DNA from: UBA964 sp031382085
GTDB taxonomy: Bacteria > Pseudomonadota > Gammaproteobacteria > Steroidobacterales > Steroidobacteraceae
Length of the DNA stretch: 64,000 nt
Direction of reading: 5' to 3'
NCBI GenBank assembly: GCA_031382085.1
Contig: JANMYM010000036.1
Coordinates: 1-64,000 of the forward strand
The notes under the pieces were generated by a model that worked only from the letters and a program-made list of their open reading frames with translations, was not told where the DNA came from and ran no database searches. Shown here piece after piece: positions 17,255 to 26,146 of the stretch (position 1 is its first letter; the number at the start of each line of letters is the position of its first letter). A program made the position numbers and the translations under genes.

Positions 17255-17890
17255 TTACCTAACAGAATTATCCAGGTAGATCCACGGCCGCGCCTTGCGG
17301 TCTGCAGCCAGAAAGTTCTCGATCGGTACTCGCCATTTCCAGGTCAGATCAATCGCGTCCAGGCCTTCGAGCAGCATCTCGCGTTGCTCGTCGCCCATCG
17401 CGAAGGACCAATGCTGGCCGTCCGCCAGGCTAACGCGCATCGATCGCAAGTCGACCGTGAGCTGATTGCCCGCTGGGTTTCTCGCCACGTTACCGGCAAT
17501 CCCGGCGATGACGTCGGCGGGCAATTTGACCGGCGCAATGCCATTGCGAACGCAATTGCCCTGAAAGATCGGTGCAAAACTCGGCGCCAGCACCGCGCGG
17601 ATGCCAAATTCGGCCAGCGCCCACACGGCGTGTTCGCGACTGGAGCCACACCCGAAATTGCCACCACCTAACAGAATCGCGGTGCCGGCATAGGCGGGCT
17701 GGTTCAACACGAACTCCGGATTCGGGTCGCGACCACCGATTTCCCGATACCGCCAGCCGGCGAACAAGCCATCCGCAAGCCCCGTCTTCGACACCGACTT
17801 CATTTCGCGCGACGGAATAATGATATCGGTATCAATATTGTCGCGCAGCAGCGGGGCGGCGACGGCGGTAATAGAGGTAAATGCCTGCAT
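17255..17890 (-). CDS. leuD: 3-isopropylmalate dehydratase-like small subunit
   Basis: The 211-residue aconitase-type swivel domain contains DNIDTDIIIPSREMKSVSK and GGGNFGCGSSREHAVWALAEFGIRAVLAPSFAPIFQGNCVRNGIAPV, the LeuD signature. It forms the (iso)hydratase with the adjacent large subunit. LeuD of leucine synthesis normally sits with leuA or leuB; here the partners are a lyase and a CoA-transferase. A related hydroxy-dicarboxylate such as citramalate/citraconate may therefore be the substrate (inference). It follows the large subunit by five bases. Confidence 0.88.
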   Translation of the reverse strand: MQAFTSITAVAAPLLRDNIDTDIIIPSREMKSVSKTGLADGLFAGWRYREIGGRDPNPEFVLNQPAYAGTAILLGGGNFGCGSSREHAVWALAEFGIRAVLAPSFAPIFQGNCVRNGIAPVKLPADVIAGIAGNVARNPAGNQLTVDLRSMRVSLADGQHWSFAMGDEQREMLLEGLDAIDLTWKWRVPIENFLAADRKARPWIYLDNSVR

Positions 17891-17895
17891 GATTG

Positions 17896-19329
17896 TCAGC
17901 CCCGCCCCGGCCGCATGGGCGCCAACAAGCGGACGTCTGCCAGATGACCGGCAATAGCGCTCGCTGCGACGGTCTCGGGACTCGCGATGTGCGTGCGCGT
18001 CTCGGGGCCCTGGCGGCTTTCAAAGTTGCGATTGGTGGACGACACCACGCGCTCGCGCTTGCCAAAGCTTTCGCCGCCTGAGAAAAAACACATCGAACAG
18101 CCGGACTCGCGCCACTCAAAGCCGGCATCGCGAAATACCTGGTCCAGGCCTTCCGCTTCCGCCTGGCGCTTGACCGTCATCGATCCGGGCACGCAGATCG
18201 CGCGAACGCCCGGTGCAACCTGTCGCCCCCGCAGAATCGACGCCGCACGGCGCAGATCAGACACCCGGCTGTTAGTACAGGAGCCAATAAAGGCCGCATC
18301 AATTGGCAAATCCTGCAGCACTGTTCCTGCCGTCACGCCCATATACTCCAGCGCCCGCTGGTAGGACTGCAGCGTCGTGCCACTGTTAGCCTCATCCGGT
18401 ACCGAGGCGGTCACCTGCACCGCATGCTGGGGGCTGGTGCCCCAAGTCACCATCGGAGCAAGTCCCGTGACGTCGATTTCGATCTCGGCATCGAAGCGCG
18501 CACCCAGATCACTTTTCAGGTCGCGCCATGCCGCGGCAGCGGCATCGAATGCCACTGCTTGCGGTGCGTAGCGGCGGCCGCGCAGGTAGTCGATCGTGAC
18601 TTCGTCCACGGCGACAAAGCCGGTCATGGCTGAAAACTCGGTGGCCATGTTGCAGAGGGTCAGACGCGCCTCCATGTCCAGCGCGCGCACCGCCGCGCCG
18701 GCAAACTCGACCGCAAATCCATTGCCGCCAACCGAGCCATGCCTGGCGATCAGCGCCAGGCTCAGGTCCTTGGAACTGACCCCCGGACCTAACACGCCGG
18801 TGAAACTAACGCGCATGCTGTTCGGTTTCTGGACGCGCAGCGTCCCGGTCGCCAGAGCATGTTCCGCCTCGGTCGAACCAATGCCCCAGGCAAACGCACC
18901 TAACGCGCCTTGCGTACAGGTATGGCTGTCCGGGCAAACGATGGTCGCGCCGGGCAGCGCGATGCCCAGCTCCGGCGAAATCACGTGCACGATGCCCTGG
19001 TCCGGGTCCTGGACATCGAACAGGCGAATCCCGGCAGCTAACGCAGCAGAACGGGTCTCGGTGATGAAGGCCTTGCCTCCCGGCATGCGCGTGTCATCGC
19101 CACGCCCGGGTATCGTGTCGACGATATGATCCATGGTGCAAAATACGCGCGCCGGATCGCGAACCGATCTGGCGGACTCATGCAGGCTCTTGAGCGCTAT
19201 GGATCCGGTACGCTCGTGCAGGAAAATCCGGTCTATGGCCAGCAATCCGACGCCGCCGGCCAGCTCAGCAATCAGGTGCTGCCGCCAAAGTTTTTCGAAC
19301 AGCGTCAGGGGCGCGGCCGGGATGGTCAT
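17896..19329 (-). CDS. leuC: 3-isopropylmalate dehydratase-like large subunit (aconitase superfamily)
   Basis: The 477-residue protein has the LeuC layout: QGIVHVISPELGIALPGATIVCPDSHT, WGIGSTEAEHALAT, and the 4Fe-4S ligands Cys351 (GSCTNSR), Cys411 and Cys414 (GCSMC). After CSMC it reads FFSGGESFGKRERVVSST where leucine-pathway enzymes have an L/AMNxD-type sequence, and the segment after DH (residues 68-90) is also unusual. These differences and the gene context suggest a substrate other than isopropylmalate. It is the first gene of the four-gene set with leuD-like, lyase and CoA-transferase genes. Confidence 0.88.
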   Translation of the reverse strand: MTIPAAPLTLFEKLWRQHLIAELAGGVGLLAIDRIFLHERTGSIALKSLHESARSVRDPARVFCTMDHIVDTIPGRGDDTRMPGGKAFITETRSAALAAGIRLFDVQDPDQGIVHVISPELGIALPGATIVCPDSHTCTQGALGAFAWGIGSTEAEHALATGTLRVQKPNSMRVSFTGVLGPGVSSKDLSLALIARHGSVGGNGFAVEFAGAAVRALDMEARLTLCNMATEFSAMTGFVAVDEVTIDYLRGRRYAPQAVAFDAAAAAWRDLKSDLGARFDAEIEIDVTGLAPMVTWGTSPQHAVQVTASVPDEANSGTTLQSYQRALEYMGVTAGTVLQDLPIDAAFIGSCTNSRVSDLRRAASILRGRQVAPGVRAICVPGSMTVKRQAEAEGLDQVFRDAGFEWRESGCSMCFFSGGESFGKRERVVSSTNRNFESRQGPETRTHIASPETVAASAIAGHLADVRLLAPMRPGRG

Positions 19330-19443
19330 CAGGACTCTATTTTAGACGTTCGCCACCCTGTCCGGGCGCTCTTCTGGATACTGTCCAAAAGCCGCACCGG
19401 CGTACAATAGTTGTCTATCCGGCTAACGACTGAGAGTTTGCAC

Positions 19444-20559
19444 ATGAAAATTGGCGTCCCCCGGGAAATCAAAGTTCGCGAGTATCGCGTTGGCCTGGTG
19501 CCGGCGAGTGTGCGCGAGGTGGTCGAGCACGGTCACCAGGTCATGGTCGAAGCCGGCGCCGGCATGGGCATCGGCGTTACCGATGCCGAATACCAGGCGG
19601 CAGGGGCACGCATTTTGTCGACCGCAGACGCCGTGTTTGCCGACGCCGACATGATCATCAAGGTCAAGGAACCGCAGGCCGTTGAACGCAAGCGACTGCG
19701 CAAGGGCCAGGTCCTGTTCACCTATCTGCATCTCGCGCCTGATCCGGAACAGGCCCAGGAACTGATCGCCAGCGGCGCGACCTGCATTGCCTACGAAACC
19801 GTCACCGCGGCGACCGGAGGCCTGCCCTTGTTAGCACCGATGTCCGAAGTAGCCGGCCGAATGTCGATCCAGGCCGGCGCCTACTTCCTGGAAAAAGCTC
19901 ATGGCGGACTCGGTGTTTTGTTAGGTGGAGTACCGGGCGTCGACCCGGCGAAAGTTGTGGTACTGGGCGGCGGCGTGGTTGGCACGCATGCCATCGATAT
20001 TGCGCTCGGCATGGGCGCCGATGTCTGGGTGCTGGATCGCAACGTCGATGTGCTGCGGCGCCTCTGGATGCAGTTTGGCAGGCCGCTCAACACGGTATTT
20101 TCCACCCGCGCTGCGATCGAACACCATTGCGTTGCCGCGGACCTGGTCATCGGTGGTGTGCTGATTGCAGGCGCAGCCGCCCCCAAACTGGTTACTCGCG
20201 ACATTGTGCGCAAGATGAAACCGGGATCTGTCGTGGTCGATGTGGCTGTCGATCAGGGCGGGTGCTTCGAGACCACGCGGCCTACCACTCACGACGAACC
20301 CACCTACGTGGTCGACGGCGTCATTCACTATTGTGTTGCCAACATGCCGGGCGGCGTACCACGCACGTCGACGTTTGCGCTGAACAATGCCACGCTGCCC
20401 TATGTGCTCGATATCGCCGGCAAAGGTGCACGCACGGCCTTGATCGCGAATCCACACCTACGCAACGGTCTCAACGTGCACAACGGACTGGTCACGCACA
20501 AAGAAGTTGCCCAGGCGCTGGGCCTGCGGTACGTCGACGCGCTGGAGGCCCTGCAGTAG
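19444..20559 (+). CDS. ald: Alanine dehydrogenase
   Basis: The chosen ATG gives 371 residues, the usual length, beginning MKIGVPREIKVREYRVGLVP. An upstream start at 19411 would add 11 residues. The N-terminal substrate domain has KVKEPQ and the HLAPD segment with the conserved His. The NAD domain has VVVLGGGVVGTHAIDIALGMGADVWVLD. The C-terminal VVDVAVDQGGCFETT and HYCVANMPGGVPRTST are typical of Ald. It interconverts L-alanine and pyruvate plus ammonia. It stands alone between divergent and convergent minus-strand genes, so its own promoter is expected in the 114-base spacer. Confidence 0.95.
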   Translation: MKIGVPREIKVREYRVGLVPASVREVVEHGHQVMVEAGAGMGIGVTDAEYQAAGARILSTADAVFADADMIIKVKEPQAVERKRLRKGQVLFTYLHLAPDPEQAQELIASGATCIAYETVTAATGGLPLLAPMSEVAGRMSIQAGAYFLEKAHGGLGVLLGGVPGVDPAKVVVLGGGVVGTHAIDIALGMGADVWVLDRNVDVLRRLWMQFGRPLNTVFSTRAAIEHHCVAADLVIGGVLIAGAAAPKLVTRDIVRKMKPGSVVVDVAVDQGGCFETTRPTTHDEPTYVVDGVIHYCVANMPGGVPRTSTFALNNATLPYVLDIAGKGARTALIANPHLRNGLNVHNGLVTHKEVAQALGLRYVDALEALQ

Positions 20560-20577
20560 CGGGGCCCGGCCACTGCT

Positions 20578-22575
20578 TCAGGCCGGATCTAGGCGCAACA
20601 GCACTGCCCCGTCCTGCACGCGCTGCCCAGGCTGGCAGTCGATCGTACTGACAGTCGCGGCGCTGGCAGCTGTCAGGGTGTGCTCCATTTTCATCGCTTC
20701 CAGCGTGACCAGCCGCGCCCCGCGCTCAAGCTTTTCACCCTGCCTGACATGCACGGCAAGGATCTGCCCCGGCATCGGTGCGATAACCGTTTTGTTAGCG
20801 CTGCCGTCAGCGCCGGCGCTGTCGCCGGCGCTGGCGCGATAAAGCTGCAGCGAAAAGCTGCCTTCAGCGCCTACCCAGGTACAGCTTTGCGGAGCACGCA
20901 GCAGTTTCGCCGACCAGCGCTGCCCGTCGATCAGGCCCGATATCGTGCCAGCGCCGATCTGCAGGCCGTCGATCGCGACTGCCGATCCGTCGGTCCAGCA
21001 GACGCGCCACCCGGCTTCGCGCAGGTATTCCAGGCGCACCATCCCCGCATCCTGAATCCACAGACGCACCAGGCGCGGCAGGTTGGGACTGAAGCCGTCA
21101 CGCTTGTCCCAGGGACTTTGGGCAGCGCCGGCTTGTGCGGGCGGATCCAGCAGCGCGATAGCTAACAAGGCGCGCACCTCGGCGGGCATGGCGGCGGCGG
21201 CGTCTGCGGCTGCGACTGCCAGAATCCGCTCCTGTTCCCGGCTGATCAGGTTGGTATCAAAGCGCTCCTGCAGCCACTCGGGTTGCCGCAATAACGCGTC
21301 GAGGAAACTGCGATTGGTCGCAACGCCCGCGACGCGCAGCGTACGCAGCGACCGGCGTGCGCGCTCAATGGCACTGGCGCGATCCGGACCGTGCACAATC
21401 AATTTCGCGAGCATGGAGTCGTAATGCGGGGTGACGGTGTCGCCAGTCGCGAAGCCGGTATCGAATCGGACCCAGGGCGCGGATGCGCCTTCCAGCTCAA
21501 AGCATGTTAGCTTACCGATCGACGGCAACAAGCCCTGACGCGGATCCTCGGCACAGATACGCAGCTCCACCGCATGCCCCTGAGCGAGAATATCGGACTG
21601 CGCCAGCGGCAGCGGTTCGCCACTGGCGACGCGAAACTGCCATTCGACCAGGTCGAGGCCCGTGATCATCTCCGTAACCGGGTGCTCCACCTGCAGCCTC
21701 GTGTTCATTTCGATGAACCAGGTCTCGCCATGCTCAACCAGAAACTCGACCGTTCCCCCGCCCACGTAGCTAACAGCATGCGCCGCTGCGAGCGCCTGGG
21801 CGCGTAGCGTCTCGAGCAGCATCGCCGACAGGCCCGGCGCCGGCGCTTCCTCGATGACTTTCTGGTGCCGGCGCTGCAGCGAACAGTCGCGCTCGAACAA
21901 GTGCAGCAGATTCCCGTGGCGATCGCCAAAGACCTGGACTTCCACGTGGCGCGGCCGTTCCAGGAAGCGCTCCAACAGCACTCCATCATCGCCAAAGGCC
22001 GCCCTGGCCTCGCGGCGTGCGCCTGACAGGGCGTCACCTAACGCGCTGGCGTCACGCACGATGCGCATGCCTTTGCCGCCACCGCCAGCGATAGCCTTGA
22101 CCAACAGCGGATAGCCAATTCGATCCGCCTCACGCGCCAGCGTCGCGTCGTCCTGCTGCGCGCCCAGATACCCTGGTATGGTCCTGACACCTGCGGCCGC
22201 CACCGCTTCCTTGGCCGCTGACTTGGAACCCATGACGCGTAGTGCGCAGTCGTCTGGCCCGATAAACTCGATGCCCACAGCCCGGCAGGCCGCGGCAAAA
22301 TCGGCATTTTCCGCCAGAAACCCATAGCCCGGATGAATGGCTGCTACCCTGGTGCTGTGCGCGGCCGCGAGCACGCGCTCGAAGTGCAAATAGCTTTCAG
22401 CAGCAGCAGCCGGCCCCAGGTATACCGCCTCGTCAGCCAGCGCCACGTGCTGCGCCGCGCGATCCGCATCGGAGAACACCGCAACCGTGCGGATGCCCAG
22501 GCGGCGTGCGCTGCGAATAATGCGCACCGCGATTTCACCGCGGTTGGCAATCAGAACACTCGGGATCATGCCCAT
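20578..22575 (-). CDS. liuD: Methylcrotonyl-CoA carboxylase biotin-containing alpha subunit
   Basis: From the ATG at 22575 the protein has about 665 residues: an N-terminal biotin carboxylase (VLIANRGEIAVRIIRSARRLGIRTVAV; ATP-grasp GGGGKGMRIV; EMNTRLQVEHPVTEMITGLDLVEWQ) and a C-terminal biotinyl domain with VIAPMPGQILAV and EAMKMEH, whose Lys carries biotin. The open frame extends to 22623 but would overlap the upstream gene. With the neighbouring beta subunit and isovaleryl-CoA dehydrogenase it fits the leucine/isovalerate (liu) pathway. A geranyl-CoA carboxylase is a less likely alternative. Confidence 0.92.
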   Translation of the reverse strand: MGMIPSVLIANRGEIAVRIIRSARRLGIRTVAVFSDADRAAQHVALADEAVYLGPAAAAESYLHFERVLAAAHSTRVAAIHPGYGFLAENADFAAACRAVGIEFIGPDDCALRVMGSKSAAKEAVAAAGVRTIPGYLGAQQDDATLAREADRIGYPLLVKAIAGGGGKGMRIVRDASALGDALSGARREARAAFGDDGVLLERFLERPRHVEVQVFGDRHGNLLHLFERDCSLQRRHQKVIEEAPAPGLSAMLLETLRAQALAAAHAVSYVGGGTVEFLVEHGETWFIEMNTRLQVEHPVTEMITGLDLVEWQFRVASGEPLPLAQSDILAQGHAVELRICAEDPRQGLLPSIGKLTCFELEGASAPWVRFDTGFATGDTVTPHYDSMLAKLIVHGPDRASAIERARRSLRTLRVAGVATNRSFLDALLRQPEWLQERFDTNLISREQERILAVAAADAAAAMPAEVRALLAIALLDPPAQAGAAQSPWDKRDGFSPNLPRLVRLWIQDAGMVRLEYLREAGWRVCWTDGSAVAIDGLQIGAGTISGLIDGQRWSAKLLRAPQSCTWVGAEGSFSLQLYRASAGDSAGADGSANKTVIAPMPGQILAVHVRQGEKLERGARLVTLEAMKMEHTLTAASAATVSTIDCQPGQRVQDGAVLLRLDPA

Positions 22576-22588
22576 CGGGTTGCCACCG

Positions 22589-24196
22589 CTACATCCGGAA
22601 CACGCCGAAGCGTGTCGGTTCAATGGGCGCGTTTAGACAGGCGTGCAGCCCGAGGCCTAACACGCGGCGTGAATCGGCAGGATCGATGATGCCATCGTCC
22701 CAAAGGCGTGCGGACGCATAGTAAGGATGGCCCTGGCGCTCGTACTGATCGCGGATAGGTTGCTTGAACTGCGCTTCTTCGTCGGCACCTGGCGTCTTGC
22801 CGCTGGCGGCCATCGCATCGATGCGCACCTGCCACAGCACACTGGCGGCCTGCTCGCCGCCCATGACACTGATGCGCGCATTGGGCCAGAGCCACAGGAA
22901 CCGCGGGCTGTAGGCACGGCCGCACATGCCATAGTTGCCGGCGCCGAACGAGCCGCCAATGACCATGGTCAGTTTCGGCACTCGCGCGCAGGCCACCGCG
23001 GTCACCAGCTTGGCGCCGTCGCGGGCGATGCCGCTGTTTTCGTATTTACGCCCCACCATGAAGCCAGTGATGTTTTGCAAAAATACCAGGGGCGTGTTGC
23101 GCTGGCAGCATAGCTCAATGAAATGTGCGCCCTTCAGTGCCGATTCGCTGAACAGTATCCCGTTGTTAGCAATGATGCCGACTGGCACGCCTTCAATCCG
23201 GGCGAATCCGCACACCAGGGTCGTGCCGTAGCGAGCCTTGAATTCGTCAAACGCGCTGTCATCCACCAGCCGCGCAATGACCGCGCGGACATCAAAGCCG
23301 TGACGTGCATCCAGCGGCACGATGCCGCGCAATTCGCCGGCTGCAAACCGCGGCGCGACCGGGGTTGCGAGCCGCACGTTAGCCCGTTGCGGCGGCCCGA
23401 GCCGCGCAACGATCTCGCGGGTTCGCGCCAGCGCGTGCAGATCGTCTGCGGCCATGTGATCAGCGACACCGGAGATGCGCGTATGCACATCCGCGCCGCC
23501 GAGATCTTCCGCCGTCACTTCTTCACCGGTCGCGGCCTTGACCAGCGGCGGTCCGCCGAGAAAAATCGTGCCCTGTTCGCGTACGATGACCGCCTCATCG
23601 CTCATCGCCGGAACATACGCGCCGCCCGCAGTGCAACTGCCCATGACAACGGCGATCTGCGCGATGCCATGCGCCGACAGGTTCGCCTGATTAAAGAAGA
23701 TCCGGCCAAAATGATCGCGATCCGGAAATACTTCATCCTGCCGGGGCAGAAACGCCCCGCCGCTGTCGACCAGGTAGATGCACGGCAAACAGTTTTCGGC
23801 CGCGATCTCCTGCGCACGCAAATGCTTTTTCACGGTCAGCGGGTAATACGTGCCGCCCTTCACCGTGGCGTCGTTGGCGACGATTACACACTCACGACCC
23901 GCGATCCGGCCGATCCCCGTGATCAGGCCGGCGGCCGGAACCGGCTCCTCATAGACCTCGAAGGCGGCGAGTTGCGAAAACTCCAGGAACGGCGAGCCGG
24001 GATCCAGTAGCGCCGCAATCCGCTCGCGCACGGGCAATTTGCCGCGCTCGCGATGCCGCGCCATCGCCGCCAGCGATCCGCCCGCGGCAATGGCGGCCGT
24101 TTTGGCGTTCAGGTCCGCGACCAGGGCCAGCATCCCGGCCTCGCGCTGGCGAAATTCCGCCGACTGCGGCTCAATTTGGCTCGGCAACTGCGACAT
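22589..24196 (-). CDS. liuB: Methylcrotonyl-CoA carboxylase carboxyltransferase beta subunit
   Basis: Starting at the ATG at 24196 gives 535 residues, the normal length for MCC beta. The longer open frame to 24427 runs across the divergent gene and is a shadow. Key segments are RERIAALLDPGSPFLEFS, VIVANDATVKGGTYYPLTVKKHLRAQEIA, and MGGEQAASVLWQVR near the end, all typical of methylcrotonyl-CoA carboxylase rather than propionyl-CoA carboxylase. It transfers CO2 from biotin to 3-methylcrotonyl-CoA. It is transcribed divergently from liuA across a 40-base spacer holding a palindromic operator. Confidence 0.94.
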   Translation of the reverse strand: MSQLPSQIEPQSAEFRQREAGMLALVADLNAKTAAIAAGGSLAAMARHRERGKLPVRERIAALLDPGSPFLEFSQLAAFEVYEEPVPAAGLITGIGRIAGRECVIVANDATVKGGTYYPLTVKKHLRAQEIAAENCLPCIYLVDSGGAFLPRQDEVFPDRDHFGRIFFNQANLSAHGIAQIAVVMGSCTAGGAYVPAMSDEAVIVREQGTIFLGGPPLVKAATGEEVTAEDLGGADVHTRISGVADHMAADDLHALARTREIVARLGPPQRANVRLATPVAPRFAAGELRGIVPLDARHGFDVRAVIARLVDDSAFDEFKARYGTTLVCGFARIEGVPVGIIANNGILFSESALKGAHFIELCCQRNTPLVFLQNITGFMVGRKYENSGIARDGAKLVTAVACARVPKLTMVIGGSFGAGNYGMCGRAYSPRFLWLWPNARISVMGGEQAASVLWQVRIDAMAASGKTPGADEEAQFKQPIRDQYERQGHPYYASARLWDDGIIDPADSRRVLGLGLHACLNAPIEPTRFGVFRM

Positions 24197-24217
24197 CGCT
24201 ATTGCTCCGATTATCGG

Positions 24218-24230
24218 ATTGTCCGACAAT
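24218..24230. promoter_or_regulatory. FadR-type GntR operator in the liuB/liuA spacer
   Basis: ATTGTC-C-GACAAT is a perfect 6+1+6 palindrome. It fits the FadR-subfamily GntR consensus TNGTNNNACNA (read as TTGTCCGACAA). It lies 6 bases upstream of the liuA ATG and about 20 bases from the liuB ATG, so one bound dimer could control both directions. The FadR-type regulator at 25412 is encoded directly after liuA, making it the obvious candidate ligand-responsive repressor. Confidence 0.7.
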
Positions 24231-24236
24231 ACTACC

Positions 24237-25415
24237 ATGAAATCCCAGCCGCGAATTGAACTGGGTCCCGACTTTGCATTGGGCGAGGACCTGGACAGCC
24301 TGCGGGACAGCGTCGCGAGGTTCGCCAGCGAGCGTATCGCGCCGCGCGCCGCGGACATTGACCGCGAAAACGTCCTGCCACGGGACCTCTGGCCGCTGCT
24401 CGGTGAGCAAGGCCTGCTAGGCATCACCGTGCCGGAGCGCTGGGGCGGCGCGGGCCTGGGCTACCTTGCACACATCATCGCGGTCGAGGAAGTCTCGCGT
24501 GCCAGCGGCGCTGTGGGCCTGTCCTACGGCGCGCATTCCAATCTCTGCGTCAATCAGCTGGTCCTGAATGGCAACGATGCGCAACGCGATCGTTACCTGC
24601 CGCGGCTGGTCAGTGGCGAGCATGTCGGCGCGTTAGCCATGTCCGAATCCGGCGCTGGTTCCGACGTCGTCAGCATGCGCCTCGCCGCCCAAGTGGACGG
24701 CGGCTCCTATGTGCTCAATGGCCAGAAGATGTGGATCACCAACGGCCCGATCGCCGATGTCGTCATTGTCTACGCAAAAACAGATCCAGCGGCAGGCACG
24801 CATGGTATTTCAGCATTCATTGTGGAGCGCGGCACACCGGGGTTCACCGCCCACCCCGGTCTCGACAAGCTCGGCATGCGGGGTTCCCCCACGGGGGAAC
24901 TCACATTCGACAACTGCCGCATACCGGCGACCAACCTGTTAGGTGAACTGCACGGCGGAGTCAGGGTCCTTATGAGTGGTCTCGACTATGAGCGGCTGGT
25001 ATTGGCCGGCGGCCCAATCGGCCTGCTCGCCGCCTGCATCGACCTCGCCCTGCCCTATGCGCGCGAGCGCCAGCAATTCGGCCGGTCGATCGGCGAGTTT
25101 CAGCTGATCCAGCAGAAGCTGTCACGCATGTACACCGAGCTCGCCGCCGCGCGCGCGCTGGTTTATGGCATCGCCCGCGCCTGTGACCAGCGCCGGCCTC
25201 AGCGTCGCGATGCCGCAGCTGCAATCTGGTTCGCTGCCGACTGCGCAACACGTGCCGCACTCGAAACCATCCAGATCCTGGGCGGCAACGGCTACACCAA
25301 TGACTTTGCAGCCGGCCGACTGCTGCGCGACGCGAAACTCTATGAGATCGGCGCCGGCACGCAAGAAATTCGCCAGATCCTGATTGCACGCGAACTGATG
25401 GAGGCCGCCGATTGA
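24237..25415 (+). CDS. liuA: Isovaleryl-CoA dehydrogenase
   Basis: The ATG at 24237 gives 392 residues. The longer frame from 24039 crosses liuB and is not used. The acyl-CoA dehydrogenase core has AMSESGAGSDVVSM and KMWITNGPIADV. SGLDYERLVLAGGPIG places Glu252 where isovaleryl-CoA dehydrogenases, unlike most acyl-CoA dehydrogenases, carry the catalytic base. The C-terminal ILGGNGYTNDFAAGRLLRDAKLYEIGAGTQEIRQ is standard. It oxidises isovaleryl-CoA to 3-methylcrotonyl-CoA and passes electrons to ETF; an ETF pair lies 15 kb downstream. Its stop overlaps the TTG start of the regulator gene. Confidence 0.93.
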   Translation: MKSQPRIELGPDFALGEDLDSLRDSVARFASERIAPRAADIDRENVLPRDLWPLLGEQGLLGITVPERWGGAGLGYLAHIIAVEEVSRASGAVGLSYGAHSNLCVNQLVLNGNDAQRDRYLPRLVSGEHVGALAMSESGAGSDVVSMRLAAQVDGGSYVLNGQKMWITNGPIADVVIVYAKTDPAAGTHGISAFIVERGTPGFTAHPGLDKLGMRGSPTGELTFDNCRIPATNLLGELHGGVRVLMSGLDYERLVLAGGPIGLLAACIDLALPYARERQQFGRSIGEFQLIQQKLSRMYTELAAARALVYGIARACDQRRPQRRDAAAAIWFAADCATRAALETIQILGGNGYTNDFAAGRLLRDAKLYEIGAGTQEIRQILIARELMEAAD

Positions 25416-26146
25416 GCGCCACATTCGAACGGATCAACACCGGCCCGATCTATCGCCGCGTCGCAGAATCCATTGCCGCGCGCATCACCACCCGCGATCT
25501 GACGCCGGGCGAAGCGTTGCCGACCGAGACCGCGCTCGCCACCAGTCTTGGCGTGAATCGCTCGACGGTGCGCGAGGCGCTGCGGGAACTGGAAAGCCGC
25601 CGGCTCGTCGGCCGGCGCGCCGGCAGCAAGCGCATGTTCGTGATCCGGCCCGGTAATGAAATTCTGGGGGCACAGCTCAGCGATGCGCTACTGCTACACG
25701 ATGTAACTGTTCACGACGTATGGGAATTGCTGATGCTTTTGGAGCCGGCTGCGGCAGAACTGGCCGCAAAACGCTGGCGCAAACCGCAGCTCAGGGCGCT
25801 CCGGTCCCTGGTCGGGCTGACTGCGATGCAGGGGTCCACCGCGGTCGCCATCGCGCATGTCCAGGCTTTTTTTCGCACGCTGGTCGCGGCGAACCAGAAC
25901 CATGCGCTGGCGCTCGCCCATGAACCCGCGATTCAATTGTTAGGCTCGTCGCTGGCACTGATGATCGACCGCGTGCCGCAGGCGCGGCAACGCATCGTGA
26001 CTGCGCAGCTGCGGATCGTCGATGCGATCGCGCGGCGCGCCCCGCAGGAAGCCAGTGAATGGATGACGCGGCATATTCGCGATTTCCGCCGCGGTTTTGA
26101 CATCGCCGGCATCGACATTGAACAGCGGGTCAGCCCGCTGCGCTGA
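25412..26146 (+). CDS. GntR family regulator, FadR subfamily
   Basis: The 244-residue protein starts at TTG, overlapping the liuA stop by four bases. The N-terminal winged helix (residues ~12-80) has the GntR signature LPTETALATSLGVNRSTVREALRELESRRLVGRR. The C-terminal part is all-helical and ligand-binding (FCD-like, VWELLMLLEPAAAELAAKRW and QAFFRTLVAANQNHAL). It probably represses the liu divergon through the 24218-24230 palindrome and responds to a pathway acyl-CoA or acid. Its last 17 bases overlap the convergent fbiC gene. Confidence 0.88.
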   Translation: MSATFERINTGPIYRRVAESIAARITTRDLTPGEALPTETALATSLGVNRSTVREALRELESRRLVGRRAGSKRMFVIRPGNEILGAQLSDALLLHDVTVHDVWELLMLLEPAAAELAAKRWRKPQLRALRSLVGLTAMQGSTAVAIAHVQAFFRTLVAANQNHALALAHEPAIQLLGSSLALMIDRVPQARQRIVTAQLRIVDAIARRAPQEASEWMTRHIRDFRRGFDIAGIDIEQRVSPLR

